Shown: positions 32,027 through 41,314 of the stretch, piece by piece | Numbering within the stretch: the stretch's first letter is position 1 | How the letters are laid out: every line of letters begins with the position of its first letter | Assembly (NCBI RefSeq): GCF_005938385.1 | Contig: NZ_VCRA01000004.1 | Coordinates: forward strand, 1 to 64,000 | Direction of reading: 5' to 3' | DNA length: 64,000 nucleotides | From: Paenibacillus mesophilus | GTDB lineage: Bacteria; Bacillota; Bacilli; Paenibacillales; NBRC-103111 | Program-made: the position numbers and the translations under genes | Notes under the pieces: generated by a model | Told to the model about the DNA's origin: nothing | What the model saw: only the letters and a program-made list of their open reading frames with translations | The model's database searches: none

Positions 32027-32233
32027 ATGCTGTCAGGGTGGAAGCCGTGAGGGTGGTAAACGTGAAGGCACAACCGGCAGGGCGACATCCGGCAGGCCGG
32101 CATCCGGCAGGGCGGCATCCGGCAGGGCAGCAACCGTCAGGGCGGCATCCGGCAGGCGGCATCCGGCAGGGCGGTATCCGGCAGGCCGGCATCTGGCAGG
32201 CGGCATCCGGCAGGGCGACAACCGGTAAGGCGG
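32027..32233. repeat. 15-bp minisatellite, about 13 units
   Basis: The unit is CATCCGGCAGGGCGG. The clear core at 32071-32233 contains about eleven copies with few changes, two of which (32146-32159 and 32190-32203) are 14 bases long. Two to three degenerate copies precede it (32027-32070). It begins 27 bases beyond the pxpA stop codon. The 14-base units break any constant reading frame, so a coding role is unlikely. Confidence 0.85.
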
Positions 32234-32259
32234 CAACTGCGGGGCTGAGAAGCGGGGGG

Positions 32260-33027
32260 CTAGCTGCGGCCGCCGGCTTCGCTTCCATTATGCGCCGTGA
32301 CGGGGGCGAGCAGCCAGCCCGCGTCCTGCAGCCCTTGTCTGACAAGGGCCGCGAACTGCAGCGCATGCGGGCCGTCGCCGTGCACGCACACCGTCTGCGC
32401 TCTTCCTTCCGCCGCGAGACGCAGCACCTGCCGGACCGCTTCGGCTTCGTCGGCGATCATTGCGCCGGGCTCCCGCCTCGGTACGAGCGTGCCATCCGGG
32501 CGGTATCTTCTGTCCGCGAACACCTCTTCGGCGGTCGGCAGCCCCGCCCGTATACCTGCGCGGATCAACTCGCTCCCGGCGAGTCCGACCAATACGAGCG
32601 CCGCATCGACACGCCGGACCGCTTCCGCAATCGCTTCGGCCAGCGCCGCGTCGGCAGCGGCCATATTGTAGAGTGCGCCGTGCGGCTTCACATGCCTCAT
32701 AACCGCGCCTTCCGCACGGACGAAACCGTACAGCGCCCCGACCTGGTACACGGTCATGTCGTACGCTTCCTGTGGCGATATCGCCATCTCCCGTCTGCCG
32801 AATCCGGCCATGTCCGGCAGCCCGGGATGCGCGCCGATCGCCACGCCGCGCTCCGCGCACAGTCCCACCATCCGGCGCATCGTCGCCGGATCCCCCGCGT
32901 GATAACCGCAGGCGATATTCGCCGACGTCACGATATCGAGCAGCCGCTCATCCTCACCCGACCGGTACACGCCGAAGCTTTCTCCGGTATCGCAGTTCAG
33001 GTCGATCCGCTTGTCCGCCTTGCTCAT
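32260..33027 (-). CDS. pxpA: 5-oxoprolinase subunit PxpA (LamB/YcsF family)
   Basis: The protein has 255 residues and opens with [20 protein letters not shown], the LamB/YcsF signature with its acidic metal or substrate residues. [23 protein letters not shown] and [10 protein letters not shown] are further hallmark blocks. In characterised systems PxpA with PxpB and PxpC hydrolyses 5-oxoproline to glutamate using ATP. The last residues are an Ala/Gly/Ser-rich tail running into the repeat region. Its ATG overlaps the stop of pxpC by four bases. Confidence 0.95.
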   Translation of the reverse strand: MSKADKRIDLNCDTGESFGVYRSGEDERLLDIVTSANIACGYHAGDPATMRRMVGLCAERGVAIGAHPGLPDMAGFGRREMAISPQEAYDMTVYQVGALYGFVRAEGAVMRHVKPHGALYNMAAADAALAEAIAEAVRRVDAALVLVGLAGSELIRAGIRAGLPTAEEVFADRRYRPDGTLVPRREPGAMIADEAEAVRQVLRLAAEGRAQTVCVHGDGPHALQFAALVRQGLQDAGWLLAPVTAHNGSEAGGRS

Positions 33028-34064
33028 CTATGCGTCTCCTCCCTCATCCTCATCCCGATACCGGCCCGCAGTCTCATTTCCTCCAAACGTCCGGCCAACA
33101 TCAATTGCTGCGAATCGCCATAACCGATCAACGCGAACCGGACTTGCGATCCCGGCCGAACCTGCGCCAGCACCGGCAAATCGGCCGCGGACACTTGGGC
33201 GATCCGCGGATAGCCGCCCGTCGTTTGCCTGTCGGCCATGAGCACGACAGGGGCGCCGTCCGGCGGCACCTGAATCGTTCCTGCCGCGACCGGCTCTGAT
33301 AATAGGCTGCCCGCTCCGGCGCTTTCCAGCCGCGGGCCGTCGAGCCGGTAGCCCATCCGGTCGGAGCGGGGCGAGACGATGAACGCCGACTCGCGAAACA
33401 GCCGCAGGCTGTCCGGCGTGAAGCGTTCGTACTCGGGCCCCGGCGTCACGCGCACGACGGGATGCTCGCCGTAGGCCGGCAGCGCGTACGGGCTGACGCC
33501 CCAAGAGGCGGCCGCCCAAGGCGCGTCCCCGGCCTGCCCGCGCAGCTTCGCGAGCAGCGCCGCTGCAGCCGGCCCCGGCGCGCCAAGCGGCAGCGCGTCC
33601 CCGGCCCGCAGGGGGCGGCCGTCCAGGCCGCCGAGCCGGGACGGGACGTGCGTGCCGCGGCTGCCGAGCACGGCGGGCACGGCGATGCCGCCCGCGATCG
33701 CGAGGCAGGCGCGGCAGCCCGAGGCGGCGGGCGCGAAGGCGAGCACGGCGCCGCGCCGGACGAAGACGGCGCGCCACGCGGGCAGCGGGCAGCCGTCGAC
33801 GGTAGGCGCGGAGCCGCCGCCGGTGACGGCTACGAGCGCGTCGGCGGCGAGCCGCAGGGCGAAGCCGGCGAGCGTCAGCTCGAGCGCGGCCGCGTGCGGG
33901 TCGTTGCCGACGAGCGCGTTCGCCGCGCGCAGGGCGAAGCCGTCCATCGCTCCGCCGACCGGGACGCCGATGCGCTGATGGCCCGAACGGCCGCCGTCCT
34001 GCACGGTCGTGAACAAGCCTGGCTTTTCCACATAGGCGCTGCTCTCAATTCGACTCAAATGCAT
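33024..34064 (-). CDS. pxpC: 5-oxoprolinase subunit PxpC (KipA family)
   Basis: The protein has 346 residues and belongs to the biotin-dependent carboxylase-like AHS2/KipA family: [40 protein letters not shown] near the start and [11 protein letters not shown] and [19 protein letters not shown] later. It forms the 5-oxoprolinase with PxpA and PxpB. GGGGAGGAGG precedes the ATG. The central part (33480-33960) is extremely GC-rich, with a codon choice stronger than in its neighbours, and accordingly Ala/Gly-rich. Confidence 0.94.
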   Translation of the reverse strand: MHLSRIESSAYVEKPGLFTTVQDGGRSGHQRIGVPVGGAMDGFALRAANALVGNDPHAAALELTLAGFALRLAADALVAVTGGGSAPTVDGCPLPAWRAVFVRRGAVLAFAPAASGCRACLAIAGGIAVPAVLGSRGTHVPSRLGGLDGRPLRAGDALPLGAPGPAAAALLAKLRGQAGDAPWAAASWGVSPYALPAYGEHPVVRVTPGPEYERFTPDSLRLFRESAFIVSPRSDRMGYRLDGPRLESAGAGSLLSEPVAAGTIQVPPDGAPVVLMADRQTTGGYPRIAQVSAADLPVLAQVRPGSQVRFALIGYGDSQQLMLAGRLEEMRLRAGIGMRMREETHR

Positions 34065-34081
34065 GTCCTCCTCCCCATTAA

Positions 34082-34119
34082 TCCCCTAAAAGTGAAGCGA
34101 ACCTCCGAAGCTTATTCCG
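34082..34119. repeat. Copy B of a dispersed 38-bp element
   Basis: Matches the stretch at 21749-21786 at both ends: TCCCCTAAAAGTGAAGCGA at the start and GCTTATTCCG at the end. It fills most of the 56-base gap between pxpB and pxpC. Confidence 0.55.
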
Positions 34120-34120
34120 A

Positions 34121-34873
34121 TTACTTTCGGGGGAGCCCCCGCGACAGCTCCTCGAACCGCTCCGGCGTTATGGGCTCGAACCGTACGCGGTCGCCCGCGC
34201 GCAATAGCGACGGCCGCTCGGCGTATGGCCGAAACAGCGGAAGCGGGGTCCGCCCGATAATGTTCCAGCCTCCGGGGGTTTCCAGCGAATACAAGCCGGT
34301 CTGGGCACCCGCGATGCCGACGCTTCCGGCCGGAACGGCGCTTCTGGGCGTCGCCCGGCGCGGCGTCGCCAGTAAGCCGGGAAGTCCGGCCAAATAAGGG
34401 AAGCCCGGGGCGAATCCGATCATCGCTACGGTATAGTCCGCACCGGCATGCAGAGCAACCGCTTCTTCCGCCCCGATATGATGATAAGCGGCCAGTTCGT
34501 CTAAATCCGGGCCGTAACGGCCTCCGTAACAAACCGGAATCGTCACGACGTCGTCGGTATCGTCGTGTTCGTCATACGCCTCCGAAGCAAGCAGCGAGCG
34601 GACGATGTCGCATACGGCTTCATATAAGACTTCCTCGCTATCGTCTCGCTTCTCGCGCAAGGTCCGGTACACGACCCACGGATCGTAATGCACAGCCAGC
34701 GCGCCATACGACGGCACCGCCTCGATAAAACCGGGAAACGGCTTCGCCTCCAGCAAGCGAGCCGCCGAGCGCACTTTCCGGATCGTGTCCGCCTCGATCC
34801 GGTCTCCGAAGCGGATCAGCAGCGCACAATCGCCGAGCGGGTAAAATACAGTCTCGCCGCCATTGCCGGACAT
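34121..34873 (-). CDS. pxpB: 5-oxoprolinase subunit PxpB (KipI family)
   Basis: The protein has 250 residues of the AHS1/KipI family. Hallmarks are FYPLGDCALLIRFGD at the start, VTIPVCYGGRYGPDLDEL, MIGFAPGFPYLAGLP and GSVGIAGAQTGLYSLETPGG. It is the first gene of pxpB-pxpC-pxpA. GGGAGGGAGA precedes the ATG at 34873. In Bacillus the KipI homologue was first described as a kinase inhibitor, but the complete three-gene set here supports 5-oxoproline recycling. Confidence 0.94.
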   Translation of the reverse strand: MSGNGGETVFYPLGDCALLIRFGDRIEADTIRKVRSAARLLEAKPFPGFIEAVPSYGALAVHYDPWVVYRTLREKRDDSEEVLYEAVCDIVRSLLASEAYDEHDDTDDVVTIPVCYGGRYGPDLDELAAYHHIGAEEAVALHAGADYTVAMIGFAPGFPYLAGLPGLLATPRRATPRSAVPAGSVGIAGAQTGLYSLETPGGWNIIGRTPLPLFRPYAERPSLLRAGDRVRFEPITPERFEELSRGLPRK

Positions 34874-35081
34874 TTCGTCTCCCTCCCCCCGTTATTCCAA
34901 GTAACCTTTTTCATTTATTGTAACGCAAGCTCCCCCGTTCGGCCACGAAAGCATCCGCATCCGGACTCCGCGCTGGAATCGTGTGATTTCCGTCACATCT
35001 CTACTGCATGCCCTTTCGTATACTGTTAGAAGCCATCAATCTAAACAAGCGCGGCAGCCCGCGCGTCAAGGAGGAACCGAC

Positions 35082-36353
35082 ATGAAGTTCGGTCTTGTCC
35101 GGAAGCTGGTGCTCGGCATCTCCGGCGTATCGATCATTACGTTCGGCACGAGCGCTTTTTTCATCTTCGTGCTGAAGCCATGGCTTGCCCCGAACATGGC
35201 TGACTGGCTCTACGTCAGCGGCGTGCTGACGCTGGGTGTCCTGTGGACGAGCTTTCTCGGTTGGCTGGCGGCACAGGTGATCATCCGGCCGCTGCTCAGG
35301 CTCGCCGCCGTCGTCGACGAAGCGGCGACCGGCAACTTGACCGTGACGATCCCCGAGTACCGGTCCAACGACGAAATCCTGCACCTCCACCGATCGTTCG
35401 AGACGATGCTCGGCAACTTGAAGCACATCATCGCCGAATTGAAGGACAGCGTCTCCGTTACCGACCAGAGCGCGGGCTCGCTCAGATCCGCAATCGGCCA
35501 TGCCGCGCAGCAGATCGAGACGATCGCCATCACGATCGATCGGGTCGCCGAAGGCGCTTCGACGCAAGCCGAATCGGCTCAGACGATGTTCCACACCGTG
35601 GAGCGGGCAACGGAAACGGCAAACGAAGTAAGCCGCCAGGCGGAGCATGCGATCGCCCTGTCCGACGCGATGGTGAAGACGATTGCCGCAAGCGGCGATA
35701 CGTTCCGGTCGCTCGTCGGAGGCATGTCGGACGTATCCGAGAGAAGCGAGCATACGCTCACGATCGTCCGCAAGCTCGAGACGCAGGCGAAGGAAATCGG
35801 CCAAATTTCCCAACTTGTCGGGGAAATCGCCGCGCAAACCCAACTGCTCGCCCTGAACGCCTCCATCGAGGCGGCGCATGCCGGGGAGCACGGCCTCGGC
35901 TTCTCCGTCGTTGCGGGCCAAATCCGCAAGCTGGCCACGGACAGCTCCGAGGCCGGGGAACAAATCAACCGTCTCGTCCGGCAGATGCAGGAGCAGACGG
36001 ACAGCGTCGCGCGAGAAACGGACGATCAGGTGAAGCTGATCCGCCAAGAGAAAACGAAGGGCGAGGCGGCCAACCGCGCCTTGACCGAAATGACATCGTC
36101 CGCCGATGAAACGGCGCAAGCCCTGCACAGCATCGTTGTCCACATGAACGGACAGGCGGACCAAATACGCCGGGCATTCGGGGACGCCAAAGAGATCGCC
36201 GACATTGCGGCGACCATATCCGAAGGCGCATTCCGCGTCGCCGACGCCGCCCAGGAGCAGACGGCGGTCATGGAGCAAATCTCCGCCTCCTCGGACGTGC
36301 TTCGCAATCAAGCGGACGGCTTGAAGCGCAAGACGGTCGTCTTCCGCCTGTAG
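35082..36353 (+). CDS. Methyl-accepting chemotaxis protein without a large sensor domain
   Basis: Start at the ATG at 35082 ([14 protein letters not shown]) after AAGGAGG; 423 residues. Two membrane helices (about 10-30 and 42-62) are joined by only a short extracellular loop, so there is no periplasmic-type ligand domain. A HAMP domain (about 65-120) leads into a long coiled coil. The hairpin tip is canonical: [20 protein letters not shown] followed by [19 protein letters not shown]. It ends one base before the stop codon of the convergent nucleotidase gene, with no terminator between. It may sense membrane or redox state, or rely on a partner. Confidence 0.93.
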   Translation: MKFGLVRKLVLGISGVSIITFGTSAFFIFVLKPWLAPNMADWLYVSGVLTLGVLWTSFLGWLAAQVIIRPLLRLAAVVDEAATGNLTVTIPEYRSNDEILHLHRSFETMLGNLKHIIAELKDSVSVTDQSAGSLRSAIGHAAQQIETIAITIDRVAEGASTQAESAQTMFHTVERATETANEVSRQAEHAIALSDAMVKTIAASGDTFRSLVGGMSDVSERSEHTLTIVRKLETQAKEIGQISQLVGEIAAQTQLLALNASIEAAHAGEHGLGFSVVAGQIRKLATDSSEAGEQINRLVRQMQEQTDSVARETDDQVKLIRQEKTKGEAANRALTEMTSSADETAQALHSIVVHMNGQADQIRRAFGDAKEIADIAATISEGAFRVADAAQEQTAVMEQISASSDVLRNQADGLKRKTVVFRL

Positions 36354-36354
36354 A

Positions 36355-37956
36355 TCAACGGCCGGTTACGACTTCCCAGTTGCCGTCGACGGTAGCGGCG
36401 ACCGTCTTCCTCTCCAGAATGTAATTGGCGATCAGCTCGGAAACGTCGGTCGGGATATCTTTCACGACCGTCTTACCTTGAAACATCGTATAGTCCCCGC
36501 CGCCTCCGGCACGATAGTTGTTCATGGCGACGTCGTATTCCCCGTCCGGATCGACGGGCTCCCCGCGGTGCGTCAACCGGACGACCCGGCTTCCTTCCGG
36601 GCGCGACACGTCGAGCGTATACTCGATGCCTTCCCACATATCGTAATTGTAATGCTGCGGCTTCGGCACCGCGAACTTCGGGTTGATCGCCACTTTTCCG
36701 TTCCCGTCCGTCGTGAAGTAGGTGGCGTTTCTTTCCAGTGCTTCGAGCATGTCCCGGCCGGTAATGCGGATGACCTTCAGCGTGTTCGGGTAAATGTAAT
36801 TCGATACGATATGGCGCATCGTCACCCGAGGCGGAAAACCGGGGGCTTCGTCGCTGAACAAAGCCGTGTTGGATATTGCCGCACCCGACGTCTCCATCTG
36901 CACCTTATTAATAAACTCGATCATCGCATTGTCTTTCATGCGGATCCGCATCGGGTCGCGCACCGTCATATCGCCATCGATCGAGCCGATCGGCGTATCC
37001 AGCCATTGCTGCGTCGCAATTTCGTAGGGCTGCGCCAGCGCGAGCAGCTCGGCATCCGGCTCCACTCCGTTCACTGGGAGCAGCTCGGACGTTTTCTCCG
37101 CAATTGTCCATCCGTCTCCGTCCGGTACGAGCATTATCCTCACCGCACCCGCATGCTGCCCCAAATATCCCGGCTGTAGGATGGTGACGCCGTTCAGCGT
37201 CTTCCCCGCGATTTCCCGATGCTGGTGTCCCGTCAGCAGCACATCGATGCCGGGAACTTCCATGCACAGCCGGTAGCCTTGATTTTCTCCGGTCGGCACT
37301 TCCGCCGCCTCTCCCGTTTCCGGATCTTTCTCGAATCCTCCGTGATACGAGATGACGACCACATCCGCCCCTTCCTCCCCGCGCAAATACGGAACCCATC
37401 GGCTTGCCGTTTCAACCGCATCCAAGAAGGCGAGACCTTCGATGTTCGCCGGGTTTTCCCAGTTCGGAATATAGGGGGTAGTCAAGCCGAGTACCGCTAC
37501 TGTGACGCCATTGTACCTTTTGATCAAATACGGCTTGCCGAAATAAGGCTCTTCGGTACCTTCCTTGACGATATTGGCCGACAGCCAAGGGAAATCCGAT
37601 TCCGCTACCGCTTTATTCAGCACTGCCAAGCCGTAATTGAATTCGTGGTTACCGATAACCGCCGCATCGTACCCGAGCCTGTTCAGCGCAAGCACCATCG
37701 GATCGGTCGGTCCGTTATCGATCCGGGCGTGATAGTACGCGAGGGGCGTTCCCTGAATCAAGTCTCCGTTGTCGATCGCCAGGACGAATCCGCCTTCGAG
37801 CTCGGCCCGTTCTTTTTCCTTCTGGAGCAAGGCGGCGACTTTGGCGAGACCTACCTCGTTGGGCTCATTATTCGCGTAGTGAATAGGTAAAATGCTCCCA
37901 TGTAAGTCGCTCGTTTCCATAATCGTTAGACGGACCCCATCATTCGCGTTCGGCAA
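36355..37956 (-). CDS. Cytoplasmic bifunctional 5'-nucleotidase/UDP-sugar hydrolase-type phosphoesterase
   Basis: I start it at the TTG at 37956 (MPNANDGVRLTIMETSDLHG) because AGGAGGGG lies six bases upstream and a promoter at 37989-38017 would lie inside the longer frame. It then has 533 residues. The metallophosphatase motifs are METSDLHG, DNGDLIQG, IGNHEFNYG and TGHQHREIAG; the C-terminal nucleotide-binding domain contains NYRAGGGGDYTMF. No signal peptide is present, so it probably acts inside the cell, unlike most secreted 5'-nucleotidases; related Bacillus YfkN domains and cyclic-nucleotide phosphodiesterases are the nearest types. It is divergent from an AraC gene. Confidence 0.9.
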   Translation of the reverse strand: MPNANDGVRLTIMETSDLHGSILPIHYANNEPNEVGLAKVAALLQKEKERAELEGGFVLAIDNGDLIQGTPLAYYHARIDNGPTDPMVLALNRLGYDAAVIGNHEFNYGLAVLNKAVAESDFPWLSANIVKEGTEEPYFGKPYLIKRYNGVTVAVLGLTTPYIPNWENPANIEGLAFLDAVETASRWVPYLRGEEGADVVVISYHGGFEKDPETGEAAEVPTGENQGYRLCMEVPGIDVLLTGHQHREIAGKTLNGVTILQPGYLGQHAGAVRIMLVPDGDGWTIAEKTSELLPVNGVEPDAELLALAQPYEIATQQWLDTPIGSIDGDMTVRDPMRIRMKDNAMIEFINKVQMETSGAAISNTALFSDEAPGFPPRVTMRHIVSNYIYPNTLKVIRITGRDMLEALERNATYFTTDGNGKVAINPKFAVPKPQHYNYDMWEGIEYTLDVSRPEGSRVVRLTHRGEPVDPDGEYDVAMNNYRAGGGGDYTMFQGKTVVKDIPTDVSELIANYILERKTVAATVDGNWEVVTGR

Positions 37957-37988
37957 TTCGCACCCCTCCTGCGATTCATTCTCATCCC

Positions 37989-38017
37989 AATATAGCAGTG
38001 TAAATGGCACATTACAA
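37989..38017 (-). promoter_or_regulatory. Sigma-A promoter of the nucleotidase gene
   Basis: On the minus strand TTGTAA (38017-38012), 17 bases, TATATT (37994-37989). The transcript would begin near 37982, 26 bases before the TTG start chosen for the gene. Confidence 0.65.
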
Positions 38018-38142
38018 ACGAACCGGAAAAAGGCCACCCCTTCCGTGCACTTCGCACGGCGGATGGCTGTTCTTTTGTTGTCAGCACATGGAAAATATTT
38101 TATTGTTGAAGAGAAAGCGAGTCCAGCCGGGAGGTGCGAGCG

Positions 38143-39027
38143 ATGTTATCCATCAACCAAAACGACTTTGTAGACGATTATACGAATAAGCATCTGCACG
38201 AATTGCCGTTTTTTATCAAATACCGCTGGACGGATGCCCACCAGATGAACTTCCATTCCCATCACGGGTACGAGCTGTATTTCATGCATGAAGGGACGGG
38301 CAACTATGTGAATGACGGCTATATTTACCCGTTCCAGGGCAACGATTTAATCATAATCGAGCCTCATCAAATCCACAAATCGTCGCCCGAGCCAGGAAAG
38401 CGGTTTACCCGCTCCGTCGTCAATTTTCTCCCGGGGTTTCTAAACCCGGACTCCAAGAAGCTGGTCATGGAATTGTTCAGCAAAGAGCATAAGGCGGATC
38501 GCAGACACATCGTGTTGTGCCCGGTAAACCATGTTCACGCCTACAAGCTGCTCGAACAGATGCATGCGGAGTACATATCGCGGCACACCGGCTTTGAGCA
38601 AATGCTGGGCATATTGCTGAATCGGCTACTGCAGCAAATTCATCGCGCGTTCTTCATCGATTCTCCCCCTGCCGAAGGCCCGGGCAATCCGGCCAACTCG
38701 ATCGCCGAGAATGTCATCCAGTACTTGACCGCCCATTATTCGGAGAACATTCCGCTCGAAGATTTGGCCAAAACGTTCTACGTCACCCCTTATCATTTAT
38801 GCCGGCTGTTCAAGAAAGCTACAGGCGAGACGATCGGCCAATTCGTCTTGTACACCCGAATTCATCATGCCAAACGGGAGCTTGCTTTCACCGATACGCC
38901 CATACTCGATATCGCCGCCATGGTCGGCTTCAACAGCTATTCTTACTTCGGGCTCGTTTTCAAACAGCATGAAGGGTTGACTCCGAACCAATACCGAAAA
39001 AAATATAAGCAAGCCGTCCCTTACTGA
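38143..39027 (+). CDS. AraC-family transcriptional regulator
   Basis: ATG at 38143 (MLSINQNDFVDDY) follows GGGAGG by eight bases; 294 residues. The N-terminal cupin domain has HSHHGYELYFMHEGTGNYVN and a metal- or ligand-type IIEPHQIHKSSPEPG. The C-terminal helix-turn-helix pair is IPLEDLAKTFYVTPYHLCRL and ILDIAAMVGFNSYSYFGLVF with GLTPNQYRKKY. It is convergent with the lipoprotein gene at 39046 (18 bases apart) and divergent from the nucleotidase. Its target may be either neighbour. Confidence 0.9.
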   Translation: MLSINQNDFVDDYTNKHLHELPFFIKYRWTDAHQMNFHSHHGYELYFMHEGTGNYVNDGYIYPFQGNDLIIIEPHQIHKSSPEPGKRFTRSVVNFLPGFLNPDSKKLVMELFSKEHKADRRHIVLCPVNHVHAYKLLEQMHAEYISRHTGFEQMLGILLNRLLQQIHRAFFIDSPPAEGPGNPANSIAENVIQYLTAHYSENIPLEDLAKTFYVTPYHLCRLFKKATGETIGQFVLYTRIHHAKRELAFTDTPILDIAAMVGFNSYSYFGLVFKQHEGLTPNQYRKKYKQAVPY

Positions 39028-39045
39028 TCATGATCGGGAAGCGAT

Positions 39046-40386
39046 TTACCGCGCCTTTTTCTGCTCAAGGTCTTTGTTGATCGCTTCCTCCGCTTCTCTT
39101 AAGGCGGTGTTCACGTCTTTGTTGTTCAAGACCACTTCTTTGAACTTGCCGCGCAGGATCGCATACGCAGCCGGATCGTATTTCGTTACCGACGGTCTCG
39201 CTGCGGCGAATTTGCTTTTGACGAACGCTTCTTTATTTTTGCCTTTCAGCAAATCGTTGTCCACGCCGTATTCCTTCTTCACCCGTTGCGTAGCGAGAAT
39301 ACTGATTCTGCCCAGCTTCGCCTCCGAGACCTGCAGCTCCTCGGATAAAATATGGGCGATCGCCATGAACGCCTGGTCTTTGTTTTTGCTCGAGCCGGAT
39401 ATTCCGAGAAACGGGGCGAACATTTGAATCGTTCTATCCGGCGCTTCCTTGAACGAAGGCAACGTGACGACGTCCCAATTCAACCCGTTCTTCATCGCAT
39501 CCGGCAGCGCTCCGAACATGAGCGTGGAGGCGAACATGGCGAGAGTCTTGTCTTTCAGGAAGATCGTGCTCGCTCTGCCGCCGTAATCCGCCGGTGCCGG
39601 CCGTCCGCCGTCCATATCGTACACGCGCTTTAGCCCTTCGAAGACGGTTTTCCACTTGTCGGTGTTGACCGAAGCTTTCATCGAAGCGGCATCGACCGCC
39701 GGCAGCGACATTTGATTGTATGGAATTAAAATGTGCTCCGAGAAATCAAGCCCCCGGTATTGCACGCCGCCGTCCGTCCTCGTTACCTTTTTGGCCAGAT
39801 CGACGGCTTCGTCCCAAGTCATGCCGTCCTTCGGATAAGGTACGCCGAACTTGTTGAAAATGTCTTTGTTGTAATACAGCACCGCCACGTTATGTCCGCG
39901 GGGAAGCGCCACGATTCTGGCATCGCCCGTGTACGCCTTCACGTCTTCCATGGCTGCGGGATCGATGGAGCTCATATTGAAACCATACTTTTTGACAAGA
40001 GGCGTCATGTCGTACAGCACGTTCAATTCGTTGTAGACGGGAATATCCCCGCTGCTGTCGCCCATAATAATATCCGGCACCGTTCCCGCCGTCAGCAAGT
40101 CCTCGATATACGATCCTTTCTCCTTCTTCACCACTTTCATTGTAATATGCGGATATTTGCTCTGGATCGGATCGATGATCGCGCTTTTCATCAGCTCGTC
40201 GCCCATGCTGCTGTTAAAGATGGTGAGCGTCACCGGCTCCGTGCTCACGACCGGAGGAGTCCCTTTGGCTTGCACGGCGCCGCCTCCGCTCTTGACCGAA
40301 CCGGCTCCCCCGGAGCAGCCTGCCGCGACGCTCAATGACAATACGAATATCGAGCCTCGCACCCATCTTTTGTTCCAAACTCCCAT
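39046..40386 (-). CDS. Orphan solute-binding lipoprotein
   Basis: ATG at 40386 (MGVWNKRWVRGSIFV) follows GGGAGG by seven bases; 446 residues. The lipoprotein signal ends in AAGC (Cys24), then a Gly/Ser linker. The body is a family-1 sugar-binding protein (VTLTIFNSSMGDELMKSAII, LLTAGTVPDIIMGDSSGD, GVPYPKDGMTWDEAVDLAKK). The last motif is nearly the same as in the lipoprotein at 17820-19205, and the C-terminal ALREAEEAINKDLEQKKAR also matches it in pattern, so these two form one subgroup. No permease gene is adjacent. A TATAAT box lies at 40477-40472 on its strand. Confidence 0.92.
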   Translation of the reverse strand: MGVWNKRWVRGSIFVLSLSVAAGCSGGAGSVKSGGGAVQAKGTPPVVSTEPVTLTIFNSSMGDELMKSAIIDPIQSKYPHITMKVVKKEKGSYIEDLLTAGTVPDIIMGDSSGDIPVYNELNVLYDMTPLVKKYGFNMSSIDPAAMEDVKAYTGDARIVALPRGHNVAVLYYNKDIFNKFGVPYPKDGMTWDEAVDLAKKVTRTDGGVQYRGLDFSEHILIPYNQMSLPAVDAASMKASVNTDKWKTVFEGLKRVYDMDGGRPAPADYGGRASTIFLKDKTLAMFASTLMFGALPDAMKNGLNWDVVTLPSFKEAPDRTIQMFAPFLGISGSSKNKDQAFMAIAHILSEELQVSEAKLGRISILATQRVKKEYGVDNDLLKGKNKEAFVKSKFAAARPSVTKYDPAAYAILRGKFKEVVLNNKDVNTALREAEEAINKDLEQKKAR

Positions 40387-40594
40387 TCGAAGACCTCCCT
40401 CAAGTGTACGTTCCGTTTCGCCGTTTTCGTCCTCCTGTCCTGACAGCGCTTGCATTTAGGCGAGTACCCTGATTATACACAGACGGTGTCCCCCAATGCC
40501 TTTCCGATATTGACCTAAACGATTAGAAAATTGCTGCCTTGCGGTCCAACAAATTCCGCCGCCAAAACGTTATATTTGCAAAAGGAGGTGCTGC

Positions 40595-41140
40595 ATGAGC
40601 ATTGACGAGGCGTTCGAAGCAGTCGCCCGCGGAAACGCGGAAGCGCTCAAAGTGTTGTACGAACAGTTCCGTTATATCGTGTACTCCTTGGCGTTCTCGA
40701 TCTTGAAAGACAAACAGGCCGCCGAAGATGTGCTTCAGGACACGTTCGTCCGGGTGTATGAGCACGCCGGAGCTTGTCGGCCCGGGACGAATCCGAAGGC
40801 ATGGATCGTCTCCATAGCGCGCAACCTCGCTTATGATGCCTATCGGCGCGGGAAGAAGACCACTGTTCGCGATGATACCGACTGCCACGGCACACCCGAG
40901 AGCTCGATCGTGCAAAGATTGGAGCTGACCGAGGCTCTCCTTCGGCTCGGCGATATGGAGCGCCAAATCGTGGTGATGCACCTGCTTGCGGGACTGAAGC
41001 ATCGTGAAATCGGCGAGGTGCTGGGCATCCCGGCGGGGACGGTCAGATGGAAATACCGGAAAAGCCTGTCGAGGCTGGCCGGATGGATCGGAGGGGATGA
41101 TCGTGAGACGGGAACAGCTTCTTTGCCAGCTCAAAGATGA
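40595..41140 (+). CDS. ECF-type RNA polymerase sigma factor
   Basis: The protein has 181 residues. Region 2 spans about 20-90 (LYEQFRYIVYSLAFSILKD, AEDVLQDTFVRVYEH, KAWIVSIARNLAYDAYRRGK). Region 4 spans about 115-165, with a helix-turn-helix in HREIGEVLGIPAGTVRWKYR. AAGGAGGTG precedes the ATG at ideal distance. The downstream gene overlaps its end by 38 bases and does not encode a recognisable zinc or membrane anti-sigma factor, so the control of this sigma factor is unclear. Confidence 0.93.
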   Translation: MSIDEAFEAVARGNAEALKVLYEQFRYIVYSLAFSILKDKQAAEDVLQDTFVRVYEHAGACRPGTNPKAWIVSIARNLAYDAYRRGKKTTVRDDTDCHGTPESSIVQRLELTEALLRLGDMERQIVVMHLLAGLKHREIGEVLGIPAGTVRWKYRKSLSRLAGWIGGDDRETGTASLPAQR

Positions 41141-41309
41141 GCTGATGTGCAACACCCCGGATCGGTGGGATGGAATCCGGGAACGAATAGCCGCCGCCGT
41201 TGCGACGAAATTGCTTCAGCAGCTGGAAGGCGTTCCGTCCCCGCGGGGAAGACTTTTCGGGGAGCTCAGAGACGCTGGCATTCCAAACACATACGACCGG
41301 GGAGCGTGA
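41103..41309 (+). CDS. 68-aa protein overlapping the sigma factor gene
   Basis: GTG at 41103 follows GGAGGGG by six bases; an ATG six bases earlier would sit on the ribosome-binding site. The protein begins MRREQLLCQLKDELMCNTP and is helical and charged, without membrane segment or zinc-ligand cluster (two cysteines only). The gene starts 38 bases inside the sigma factor gene and ends just before the TPR gene, so all three are probably co-translated. By position it is the candidate anti-sigma or sigma partner. I recognise no family. Confidence 0.65.
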   Translation: MRREQLLCQLKDELMCNTPDRWDGIRERIAAAVATKLLQQLEGVPSPRGRLFGELRDAGIPNTYDRGA

Positions 41310-41314
41310 AAGCG

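Larger units (their letters stand above)
31510..32259. other. Long leader and spacer between CD3324 gene and pxpA
   Basis: About 750 bases without a conventional gene. From right to left it holds the minisatellite (32027-32233), a short plus-strand hairpin with T4 near 31984-32004, the promoter and small ORFs listed separately, the internal terminator, and two adjoining GC-rich hairpins at about 31612-31640 (GTCCGGA/TCCGGAC and CCGC/GCGG). The latter lie just upstream of the 35-codon ORF. Confidence 0.65.

Noticed and set aside
32027..32233. Possible CRISPR array
   Set aside because: The units are contiguous 15-mers without unique spacers, and no cas genes are present.
31950..32366. 138-codon minus-strand frame with GCRPA/CRMPP repeats
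   Set aside because: It runs through the 15-bp minisatellite. Units of 14 bases break the repeat frame and the frame overlaps pxpA antiphase; there is no convincing ribosome-binding site.
37957..38037. Longer nucleotidase start at 38037
   Set aside because: The added residues would span the promoter at 37989-38017 and lack a ribosome-binding site; the TTG at 37956 has AGGAGGGG.
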